10,859 nucleotides of DNA from Opitutia bacterium (GTDB lineage: Bacteria; Verrucomicrobiota; Verrucomicrobiia; Opitutales; JANYDI01): contig JANYDI010000134.1 in NCBI GenBank assembly GCA_025363695.1, positions 1-10,859 on the forward strand. The letters run 5' to 3'. The number at the start of each line of letters is the position of its first letter. The stretch's first letter is position 1. The translations under genes were made by a program, and so were the position numbers. Below are positions 4,988 to 10,859 of this stretch, in pieces. Under the pieces are notes generated by a model, which was not told the origin of the DNA, ran no database searches, and saw only the letters and a list, made by a program, of their open reading frames with translations.

Positions 4988-5764
4988 ATGATCAAAAAAA
5001 TATCCCTCATGCGGATGCTTCCCTTGCTTATGGTGTCTACTCAGCTGCTAGCTGAGGAGGCACCCGTAGCGGATAGCAAAAGCGTAGCCCTTAAGCCCCT
5101 TAACTCTGGGTTTGACTGGGGGAGTCCCTTTTTGTGCAATAAAGACGTAGATGCCACCGTGCAGCAAGCAAAGCTGTACACGCTGCATATTAAAGGACTT
5201 GCAGGAGATCCAGAAGCCATCGAAAAAGCCCTGTATACGGACATTCCTAACATTTGTGGAGCGCGCATAAGCATCCAGGAAGGCGTTATTTTACTGCGCC
5301 TCAAGTCAGGGCTCGACTTGAGCGATGACCTGGTATGCTCAGAATCCTCAGGAGGCGTCTTAAGCGTCCAGGATGGTCTTGTAAGCTTTGCAAAAAAAAG
5401 CGGTTGGACGATCAATCCTGCGGACTGGATTCAAACTGGAAACACCAGCAAGACCCTTAAAACAGAAGACCTGGACGCCTTCCTGAGTTCAGGGGAGTAC
5501 GTTTTAATTAAGCTTGAAGGCAGCCACGGCGATGACTGCTCCACGGCCATAGATAGCATGATAGGTATGAAGCCCAGTGTCTGCAGCATCGCCTATAATC
5601 TCCCTAATCGTTTTTGCCTCATACGCCTTCGAAAGGGCTACATCCTCAGCAACGACGAAATCCAAAAGGCTATCCCCAGCTTTATGCCGTTCAAGATCCC
5701 TGAACCCAAGCGCTTAGGGAGTTTTAGCGGAGTATGTAGGGCTGGGACGGCGCCCGTGAAGTGA
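4988..5764 (+). CDS. exported protein with two degenerate HMA-like domains (cassette 1)
   Basis: A 258-residue protein with a signal peptide (cleavage near LLAEE, residue 22). Two HMA-like segments follow, at about 62-145 (starting KLYTLHIKG) and 170-238 (starting YVLIKLEG). The metal loop of domain 1 has no Cys (GLAGDPE). Domain 2 keeps only the second (GSHGDDC, Cys184). Four other Cys occur, at 50, 90, 117 and 250, beyond the conserved 199 and 210. The first three are Ser in the paralogue at 6252. The C-terminus has a 14-residue tail, partly encoded by a dispersed repeat, replacing the short VFVK of the paralogue. The gene follows the CxxC protein by 21 bp. A role in periplasmic metal or redox handling is inferred; no named family is recognised. 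Confidence 0.78.
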   Translation: MIKKISLMRMLPLLMVSTQLLAEEAPVADSKSVALKPLNSGFDWGSPFLCNKDVDATVQQAKLYTLHIKGLAGDPEAIEKALYTDIPNICGARISIQEGVILLRLKSGLDLSDDLVCSESSGGVLSVQDGLVSFAKKSGWTINPADWIQTGNTSKTLKTEDLDAFLSSGEYVLIKLEGSHGDDCSTAIDSMIGMKPSVCSIAYNLPNRFCLIRLRKGYILSNDEIQKAIPSFMPFKIPEPKRLGSFSGVCRAGTAPVK

Positions 5765-5781
5765 CTCACGTACTATTTTTT

Positions 5782-5808
5782 TTGACTTTTCTCCAAAAAG
5801 AGAGAAAA
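5782..5808 (+). promoter_or_regulatory. leader with TTGACT and dyad, second HMA cassette
   Basis: TTGACT (5782-5787) is followed by the perfect dyad TTTTCTC-N8-GAGAAAA (5787-5808). It lies in a stretch duplicated from the leader at 4195-4251. A possible -10-like TATAAA lies further on at 5816-5821, too far for standard spacing. Likely an operator-promoter shared by both cassettes. Confidence 0.4.
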
Positions 5809-5841
5809 ATAACCCTATAAAAAACAACCCCACAAAAAACC

Positions 5842-6246
5842 ATGAAAAATCACATATTAACTACTCTCTTCATGATGAAGTTTCTTGTCCTCCTTGGACT
5901 CTCTAGCCCACTTAAGGCCGGAGACGACATGCCAGCGATGGAATCAAAGCCAGCCGTAGCTTCGAAAGGTGAACACATCACCGTTCTTGTTGTAGGTCCT
6001 TATTCTCAACAATGCAAGGATGGCATCATGGGTAAGTTTACCAAGCAATACCCTGATATTGTAGAAAAAATCGACGTAGAGCTCAACTCCGAGAAAGACC
6101 CTGAAGTAAGAAAAACGAAGGTATCCAAGGTGTACATCACCACCAAAGCAGGATCTAACACCTTGACAGACAAGCAAATAAAGGATGACCTTGCAACGCC
6201 CTTTAACTTCAAATTCCAAAAATCTGAACGTAGTCCTGTTGAGTAA
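5842..6246 (+). CDS. exported monothiol HMA-like small protein (cassette 2)
   Basis: A 134-residue paralogue of the protein at 4252. The signal peptide is nearly identical in DNA as well as protein, while the mature domain has diverged more. It has the loop GPYSQQC with Cys58 kept and the first Cys position again Ser. YPDIVEK, VELNSEK and VRKTKVSK are shared with the paralogue and may form the fold core. Small insertions (SKP before the domain, SNT in the C-terminal half) make it slightly longer. It starts cassette 2 and is only 5 bp ahead of the next gene, so the two are almost certainly co-transcribed. Function unknown; probably periplasmic metal or thiol chemistry. Confidence 0.78.
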   Translation: MKNHILTTLFMMKFLVLLGLSSPLKAGDDMPAMESKPAVASKGEHITVLVVGPYSQQCKDGIMGKFTKQYPDIVEKIDVELNSEKDPEVRKTKVSKVYITTKAGSNTLTDKQIKDDLATPFNFKFQKSERSPVE

Positions 6247-6251
6247 GCGCT

Positions 6252-6986
6252 ATGATTAAAAAAGCATCCCTAGCGCTCATAGCGCTTATGGCCGTTACCA
6301 AGCTCTTGGTGGCAGATCCAGCGGATAGCAAAAACGTAGCGCCTAAGCCCCCCAGTCTTGCCTTTGACTGGGGGAGCCCCTTTTTGTCCAACAAGGACGC
6401 CGATGCTTCCATGCAGCAAACAAAGCTGTACACGCTGCATATTCAGGGCCTTACAGGCGACTCAGCGACCCTCGAAAAAGCCCTGTATACGGCCATCCCC
6501 AATATCTCCGGAGCGCGCATAAGCCCTCAGGAAGGCGCCATTTTACTGCGGCTGAAAAACAGCCTAGACCTGACCGATGACCTGGTAAGCTCCGAACCCT
6601 CAGGAGACGTCCTAAGCATCAAGGACGGCCTTGTGAACTTTGCAAAAAAAAGTGGCTGGACCATCAACCCTGCTGACTGGATTCAAGCCGGAAATACCTC
6701 AAAAACCCTCAAGACCGAAGACCTCGATGCCTTCTTAAGCTCCGGAGAGTACGTTTTGGTAGCCCTCGAAGGCAACTACGGCAAGGACTGCGCTACCGCC
6801 ATGGACAACCTCATAGGCGTCCACCCCAGCGTCTGCAACATCGCTTACAATATAGATAAGGGCCTGTGCCTCGTGCGCATCCGAAAAGGCTACAGCCTCA
6901 GCAATGACGAAATCAAAAAGGCCGTGCCTAGTTTTATGCCATTTCATATTTCCGAGCCAAAGCGCTTAGGAGTGTTTGTGAAGTAG
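6252..6986 (+). CDS. exported two-domain HMA-like protein with chimeric signal peptide (cassette 2)
   Basis: A 244-residue paralogue of the protein at 4988. The body is closely similar (FDWGSPFL, KLYTLHI, SGWTINPADWIQ, EDLDAFLSSGEYVL and PSFMPF are shared), but the first 21 residues match the signal peptide of the CxxC gene at 4670 (SLALxALMAV). The switch is near 6315-6321, just before GCGGATAGCAAAA, which both body sequences share. Domain 2 keeps Cys180 in GNYGKDC and Cys195/Cys206. Three Cys of the cassette 1 paralogue are Ser here. The simplest reading is that a middle CxxC gene was lost by deletion that fused its leader to this gene. The stop codon is 8 bp before an R element. Confidence 0.78.
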   Translation: MIKKASLALIALMAVTKLLVADPADSKNVAPKPPSLAFDWGSPFLSNKDADASMQQTKLYTLHIQGLTGDSATLEKALYTAIPNISGARISPQEGAILLRLKNSLDLTDDLVSSEPSGDVLSIKDGLVNFAKKSGWTINPADWIQAGNTSKTLKTEDLDAFLSSGEYVLVALEGNYGKDCATAMDNLIGVHPSVCNIAYNIDKGLCLVRIRKGYSLSNDEIKKAVPSFMPFHISEPKRLGVFVK

Positions 6987-6994
6987 GTTAAGGG

Positions 6995-7118
6995 CCAAGG
7001 GGAGCTCGCTCCCCTTGGATCCCCTTTCCGATAGCGATTTTCTAAAATGCTGGCGCATTTTAGGAAAATCGCTATCGGGATAGGATATACAAGGCACCCC
7101 ACAGATCGCTTCGCGATC
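6995..7118 (+). repeat. R element copy 4
   Basis: H3 at 6995-7018 (CCAAGGGGAGC/GCTCCCCTTGG) is followed by GGATCC. H2 at 7028-7078 has outer arms CCGATAGCGATTTT/AAAATCGCTATCGG around AAAATGC..GCATTTT. H1 GATCGC-TTC-GCGATC is at 7104-7118. It is the left half of an intact R-E-R composite filling 6987-7590. Confidence 0.84.
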
Positions 7119-7147
7119 GAATCTAGGTAATTTAAGCTATTTCATCA

Positions 7148-7370
7148 AAACCACAAAATGAGAGCCCTGAAGGGGCGGCAGATACGTAGCCCAGGGCGTA
7201 AGCCCTGGGTTACGGGTGAAAAACAAACCGGAGCCCTGTAAGGGCGGCACTCAAACGTGAACACAAGTGTCGCCCCTGTAGGGCTCAAAATTTTTTTTCT
7301 ATGCCAAACCCAGGGCTTACGCCCTGGGCTACGTATCTGCCGGCCCTTCAGGCCTCCTCAAGTGTGGTTT
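7148..7370. repeat. E element copy 2
   Basis: A nested palindrome with terminal arms AAACCACA/TGTGGTTT. The next arms are CCCTGAAGGGGCGGCAGAT and ATCTGCCGGCCCTTCAGG, then CCCAGGGCGTAAGCCCTGGG and CCCAGGGCTTACGCCCTGGG. The inner pair GAGCCCTGTAAGGGCGGCAC and GTGTCGCCCCTGTAGGGCTC is inverted relative to copy 1 while the outer arms keep the same orientation. There is no coding capacity. Confidence 0.84.
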
Positions 7371-7385
7371 GAATAAAAAATGTTC

Positions 7386-7508
7386 GATCGCGAAGCGATC
7401 TGTGGGGGGCTTAGTATCCACCTACCAGGGTGCGATTTTATTAAAATGCACCGCATTTTATAAAATCGCACCCTGTAGGGGATCCTAAGGGGCGCAAGCG
7501 CCCCTTAG
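7386..7508 (-). repeat. R element copy 5 (inverted)
   Basis: H1 GATCGC-GAA-GCGATC is at 7386-7400. H2 at 7426-7475 has perfect outer arms CAGGGTGCGATTTTA/TAAAATCGCACCCTG. H3 at 7485-7508 has arms CTAAGGGGCGC/GCGCCCCTTAG. H3 faces the downstream gene. Together with copy 4 it encloses E copy 2. Confidence 0.84.
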
Positions 7509-7510
7509 CC

Positions 7511-7566
7511 CTTAAACCTTAAACCTTAAACCTTAAACCTTAAACCTTAAACCTTAAACCTTAAAC
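7511..7566. repeat. CTTAAAC tandem repeat, 8 perfect units
   Basis: Eight exact 7-bp units CTTAAAC lie between hairpin H3 of R copy 5 and the start of the MerT-like gene, 24 bp before its ATG. The array is expected to vary in length by slippage. Since it lies in the 5' region of the gene, copy number could change promoter spacing or leader length. Confidence 0.93.
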
Positions 7567-7590
7567 CTCTCAACCTCAACAACTTCCAGC

Positions 7591-7983
7591 ATGAAATTCT
7601 CACGCCTTAAACGCGCCCTCTTGCCGACCTTGACGCTTTTTTCTTCATTGAGCACCTTGTTGTGCTGTGCCTTGCCGGCCTTGTTTGTTGCCCTGGGGGC
7701 TGGGGCGACCTTGGCTGGAGTGGTGACGCAGGTGCCTGGGCTGATTTGGGTATCCAAACACAAGCCACTGGTTTTTGGGTTTGCGGCAGGCATGTTGATG
7801 CTTGCTGGTTTTCTGAGATACCGCTCTCGCAATGATCCTTGTCCTATCGATCCGGAGCAAGCTGTGGCTTGCAAACGCCTACGTCGTATGAGTGGAGTCG
7901 TGTACTGGAGCTCGGTGTTTATCGCGCTTGTCGGGGCTTATTTTGCTTTTGTGCATGCGCATGTTTTGGTGATGTTTCGTTAA
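7591..7983 (+). CDS. MerT-like inner-membrane metal transport protein
   Basis: A 130-residue membrane protein with three predicted helices at about 12-35, 58-76 and 103-125. The first helix carries the vicinal pair Cys25-Cys26 in STLLCCALPALFVALGAG. A polar loop after helix 2 holds Cys84 (DPCPID) and Cys94 (VACKRL), and helix 3 begins VVYW. This layout is that of MerT, which takes Hg(II) from periplasmic MerP through the membrane Cys pair to cytoplasmic Cys residues. Overall sequence similarity to MerT is modest as judged by eye, so the metal is uncertain. No merA or merR is nearby, but MerP-like proteins lie upstream beyond a 600-bp repeat block. It has no Shine-Dalgarno; the ATG at 7591 gives the expected short positively charged N-terminus. 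Confidence 0.75.
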   Translation: MKFSRLKRALLPTLTLFSSLSTLLCCALPALFVALGAGATLAGVVTQVPGLIWVSKHKPLVFGFAAGMLMLAGFLRYRSRNDPCPIDPEQAVACKRLRRMSGVVYWSSVFIALVGAYFAFVHAHVLVMFR

Positions 7984-8057
7984 AGATCTTTTTTTTGCAA
8001 ATTTCTCTAAAAAAGCCTTGGAATTTTCCTGATTTTTCACTATGACTAAGGGCATCG

Positions 8058-10415
8058 ATGAGCTCATCGCGTCCAGCCCTGCTTCGTACCTATACCCCAG
8101 CAGCCCTAGAGGCTTGGTTTCGCCTGCTTGCTATGGGATGGGATCGTCATTTTTCGCCCAAAGTGCTTGCCAAGGGCAAACGCCTTTATAGCCAGGGGGA
8201 TGCCTTGCGTTCCTTGAACTTGACCCCAAAAACGCTCTTGGTTGAGGTAAAAAGCAGCACCCTTCAGGGCTATTGTATTGTCGACTTGCAGCGCCAAGCC
8301 GGCCAATACAGCCTGAAGGTACGCAGTTCCTTTCCAGACAGCACCTTGGGAGAGGTTCTGGCCGTAGCGGGTATGTGCGAGTTGGAGGCCCTTGCTGCGG
8401 AAGCGATTACGCCTGAAAAGGCTGTCGAAGCCCCCTTGGAGAAGCCCATCCCAAAGGCCCCGGTGGTCAAGAAGGTTTCTGTTGTTCCGATAAATCTTTA
8501 TGTTGGGCTGGAAAAGAGTAGCTTAACGCTGCGTACCGATGCCGGTCATAAAATCGATAGACAGGCCTTGATTGCCCTATCAAAGCAAGCGCATCATTTC
8601 AAGTTTACCTATAAGGAAAACCAAGGCCTTTTTGTCTTAGAAAATCCCGAAGCCATAGAAGTTTTCGTTCGGGAGCACAAGGAAAGCTGCCCTGAGTGTT
8701 TTCATTATATCTGGACACCCAGCGCGGCTCCTTTGCTCCAAAAGCTACGTTATGTGGCGCCTTATGTAACGATAACATCGGCAGATACGCAAGACAGCGG
8801 TGCCCTTTGCGTCGAATGGGGCTTAGAAGACGATGAGCATGTCCTGCCTCTGGCTGCCGCGAAACAACTGCTCAAAGGGAGCCCCAAAGCGCTTGTGCCG
8901 CACTGGGGCTGGGTGGCCCTAGGGGGGGACTGCCTGCAAGCCCTCCAAACACTGCAAGCGCTGTTTCCCAGTCTGGGAAAAAACAACAAAAAAAACGTTC
9001 CCGGCTATGTATTGCATGCCTTGTATGCACAGAAGGATGCCATCCGTATCAAGGCTCCGCAAGCCCTCATCGCGAGTGCCCAAAAGGCCCTTCAGGTGCA
9101 AAAAACTTATCAGCTGCCTGATTGGCTGCGTGATTACCAAAAAGAAGGCATTGCCTGGTTAAAGCAGCTTGAGCAGCTGGGCTGTCATGGGCTTCTTGCG
9201 GATGAAATGGGCCTGGGCAAAACCATCCAAGCGCTTTACGCTTTGGAGTTAAACCCTGAAGCGCATCATTTGGTTGTTTGTCCAGCGAGCGTTATTTCCG
9301 TTTGGGAGCAGGAAATCCAAACGCATTTTCCCCAAAAACGCATCCAAATTATCACTAATAAAACGCTGCTGGATACAGGGGGCCCTCCCTGTATTTGGCT
9401 AAGTAGTTATACGCAGCTGCGACGCCAACGTGCTCAGTTGGTCCAAGCGCAGTTTCATTACGCCATTTTGGATGAGGCGCAGATGATCAAAAACCCAGAT
9501 GCCAAGGGTACGCAGGCCTGCCTGAGTATTTCCTGCCGTCAACGCCTTGCGCTCACCGGAACGCCTATCGAAAACAAGCTTCTGGACCTATGGACCCTCT
9601 TTCGCTTCCTCATGCCCGGGTTTTTAGGACCTCGGCAACTCTTTGAGTCCCAACAACATAGCCCTGAGTTCCAAAAAAACCTCAAAGCGCAACTGGCCCC
9701 CTTCATCCTCAGGCGCACCAAAGACAAGGTGGCGACGCAATTGCCGCCAAAACAATATATCACCCTGGCTTGCCCGCTTACGCCCATCCAAACGCATCAT
9801 TACCACCATTTAGCGAAAATCACCCTGGCTGAATTTGGGTCGACCTGGCAATCCATGGAAGGGCGTAGGCGTTGGAACTTTTTAGCGCATTTGTGCCGTC
9901 TGCGCCAAATTTGCTGCGATCCTTCCCTCGTAGATACGGAGCTTCCCCAAGGCCATAGTGCCAAAATACACGCCCTGACGGAGCGTTTAGGAAGCATTTT
10001 TGACAACGGCCACAAAGTGGTTCTTTTTAGCCAGTACACGCGTTTCTTAGACATCCTTCGTGACGAGCTCAAAAAGCATTTCCCCAAAATCCCGATCTTC
10101 CAGCTCACTGGGAAAACCCGGAATCGGGGCCAACTCGTCTCCAGCTTCCAAAATCAACTCGGCTCAGCAAGCATCCTGGTAAGCCTCAGAGCCGGAGGCA
10201 CGGGGATCACCCTCCATGCCGCAGACTACCTCTTCTTGCTGGATCCCTGGTGGAACCCCGCCCTCGAAGCCCAGGCCATAGACCGCATCCACCGCATCGG
10301 CCAAAACAACCCCGTCATGATCTATAAACTCCTCACCCCCAATACCATCGAAGACCATGTCCAGGCGCTTCAATCCCAGAAAGTCACCCTAGCGGAGGGC
10401 CTGCTAGGCGTTTAG
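8058..10415 (+). CDS. SNF2-family DNA helicase/ATPase with degenerate SWIM domain
   Basis: A 785-residue protein. Residues 30-115 (KGKRLYSQG, LLVEVKSSTLQGY) correspond to the SWIM-type N-terminus of bacterial SNF2 proteins, but the CxC..CxH zinc ligands are lost apart from a lone Cys107. A central linker region at 140-350 is followed by the complete two-lobe SNF2 ATPase: LRDYQKEGIAWL (357-368), Walker A DEMGLGKT (382-389), DEAQ (472-475), LTGTP (499-503), VVLFSQYTRF (654-663), SLRAGGTGITLH (709-720) and QAIDRIHRIGQ (739-749). Such proteins translocate on duplex DNA and remodel bound proteins such as RNA polymerase. ATG 8058 has a weak AAGGG upstream. It follows the MerT-like gene by 74 bp; the association with metal genes is probably incidental. 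The stop is 7 bp before an R element. Confidence 0.92.
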   Translation: MSSSRPALLRTYTPAALEAWFRLLAMGWDRHFSPKVLAKGKRLYSQGDALRSLNLTPKTLLVEVKSSTLQGYCIVDLQRQAGQYSLKVRSSFPDSTLGEVLAVAGMCELEALAAEAITPEKAVEAPLEKPIPKAPVVKKVSVVPINLYVGLEKSSLTLRTDAGHKIDRQALIALSKQAHHFKFTYKENQGLFVLENPEAIEVFVREHKESCPECFHYIWTPSAAPLLQKLRYVAPYVTITSADTQDSGALCVEWGLEDDEHVLPLAAAKQLLKGSPKALVPHWGWVALGGDCLQALQTLQALFPSLGKNNKKNVPGYVLHALYAQKDAIRIKAPQALIASAQKALQVQKTYQLPDWLRDYQKEGIAWLKQLEQLGCHGLLADEMGLGKTIQALYALELNPEAHHLVVCPASVISVWEQEIQTHFPQKRIQIITNKTLLDTGGPPCIWLSSYTQLRRQRAQLVQAQFHYAILDEAQMIKNPDAKGTQACLSISCRQRLALTGTPIENKLLDLWTLFRFLMPGFLGPRQLFESQQHSPEFQKNLKAQLAPFILRRTKDKVATQLPPKQYITLACPLTPIQTHHYHHLAKITLAEFGSTWQSMEGRRRWNFLAHLCRLRQICCDPSLVDTELPQGHSAKIHALTERLGSIFDNGHKVVLFSQYTRFLDILRDELKKHFPKIPIFQLTGKTRNRGQLVSSFQNQLGSASILVSLRAGGTGITLHAADYLFLLDPWWNPALEAQAIDRIHRIGQNNPVMIYKLLTPNTIEDHVQALQSQKVTLAEGLLGV

Positions 10416-10422
10416 GGTAGGG

Positions 10423-10545
10423 CCAAGGGGCGCAAGCGCCCCTTGGATCCCCTTTCCGATAGCGATTTATTAAAATGCTAGCGCATTTTAAGTAAATCGC
10501 TATCGGGAAGCCTATACTAAGGCCTTCACGGATCCCTTCGGGATC
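10423..10545 (+). repeat. R element copy 6
   Basis: H3 at 10423-10446 (CCAAGGGGCGC/GCGCCCCTTGG), then GGATCC. H2 at 10456-10506 has outer arms CCGATAGCGATTTA/TAAATCGCTATCGG. H1 GATCCC-TTC-GGGATC is at 10531-10545. Here the linker reads ACTAAGGC although H3 has CCAAGG, breaking the linker/H3 correspondence seen in the other five copies. Confidence 0.84.
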
Positions 10546-10556
10546 GGGTTTTTTTT
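10531..10556 (+). terminator. candidate intrinsic terminator of the SNF2 gene
   Basis: Hairpin GATCCC-TTC-GGGATC, which is H1 of R copy 6, is followed after GGG by eight T residues (10549-10556). It is the only R copy in the window with a T-run directly behind H1, so this copy probably terminates transcription about 120 bp after the stop codon. Confidence 0.5.
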
Positions 10557-10560
10557 ATTT

Positions 10561-10643
10561 AAACCACAAAATGAGAGGCCCTTGGCGCGCCGTAGCTTTA
10601 GCGTAGGGGGCTGAAGGGCCGAAGGATGTCAGCCCAGGGCTAG
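10561..10643. repeat. truncated E element with nested insertion
   Basis: It starts as a normal E left end (AAACCACAAAATGAGAGGCC), then is interrupted by about 31 bp (10581-10611) containing the mini-palindrome also found at 1886-1907. It resumes with TGAAGGGCCG and degenerates after AGCCCAGGGC. The following 10644-10718 is AT-rich with no supported gene. Confidence 0.65.
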
Positions 10644-10718
10644 GGTGTTAATTCTGATGCTATTTTTGCCTTGAAAAATCACATCAAAATGATCGTATTG
10701 TATTTTTTATATAAAAAC

Positions 10719-10859
10719 AAACCACACATAAGGAGGCCTGAAGGGCCGCCAGATCGTAGCCCAGGGCGTAAGCCCTGGGTTTACGGGTGAAATTTTTTTG
10801 AGCCCTACAGGGGCGACACTCGTATTCACGTTCTGAGTGCCGCCCTTACAGGGCTCCGG
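10719..10859. repeat. E element copy 3 (runs off the window)
   Basis: It begins AACCACACATAAGGAGGCCT, which is the reverse of the right end of copies 1 and 2. CCCAGGGCGTAAGCCCTGGG follows, then the inner pair GAGCCCTACAGGGGCGACAC / GTGCCGCCCTTACAGGGCTC. The right half lies beyond the window. Confidence 0.8.

Noticed and set aside
6995..7508. CRISPR array
   Set aside because: Repeats are palindromic, non-identical and arranged as nested inverted copies, not as regular direct repeats with unique spacers; no cas genes.
7982..8000. Terminator after the MerT-like gene (AAAGATCTTT plus T-run)
   Set aside because: The palindrome has no loop and too few stable pairs to form a convincing intrinsic terminator.
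10644..10718. Promoter-like TTGAAA and TATTGT in AT-rich DNA
   Set aside because: Spacing is 19 bp and no gene follows within the window, only an E repeat.

Overview
This 10.9-kb window is ordinary chromosomal DNA of a free-living or host-associated bacterium, with moderate GC and dense intergenic repeats. Ten protein genes, one broken gene remnant and two tRNA genes are visible. The nested palindromic repeats of the CCCAGGGC..GCCCTGGG type, the near absence of Shine-Dalgarno sequences and the overall gene style make me think of the PVC group (Verrucomicrobiota and relatives). This is an impression, not a demonstrated placement.

Layout. A PhnP-like metallo-beta-lactamase-fold hydrolase lies at 193-978. 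A tRNA-Ser(GGA) follows at 1413-1502, with a long hairpin, the truncated 3' end of a winged-helix (probably Fic-type) gene and a 102-bp palindrome of helically phased 9-mers directly behind it. On the minus strand an initiator tRNA-fMet (2958-3034) is followed by rsmD (2366-2941). Divergent from these is a soluble sensor histidine kinase (3167-4204). Next comes a family of exported small proteins with heavy-metal-associated (HMA, MerP-like) folds: one CxxC protein, two small proteins keeping only the second Cys, and two two-domain proteins. They form two duplicated cassettes (4252-5764 and 5842-6986). A MerT-like membrane protein (7591-7983) and a large SNF2-family helicase with a decayed SWIM domain (8058-10415) complete the gene set.

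The gaps between gene blocks are filled by a structured repeat that I call R: three hairpins, H1-H2-H3, in six nearly full copies plus remnants. Its central hairpin H2 keeps an AAAATGC/GCATTTT core while its outer arms change sequence and stay complementary. H3 always faces the genes, and in four of four cases it sits at or within 20 bp of a stop codon. Copies occur as facing pairs, often with a second palindromic element (E, about 220 bp) between them. The intact R-E-R composite at 6995-7508 is one 514-bp nested inverted repeat.

Functionally, the HMA proteins and the MerT-like protein look like parts of a periplasmic metal-capture and uptake route related to MerP/MerT, but no MerA reductase or MerR regulator is present. 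The metal and the physiological role cannot be read from the sequence. The most novel-looking items are the R element with covarying arms, the monothiol HMA family with its chimeric duplication, the phased palindrome beside the Fic-like remnant, and the atypical initiator tRNA.
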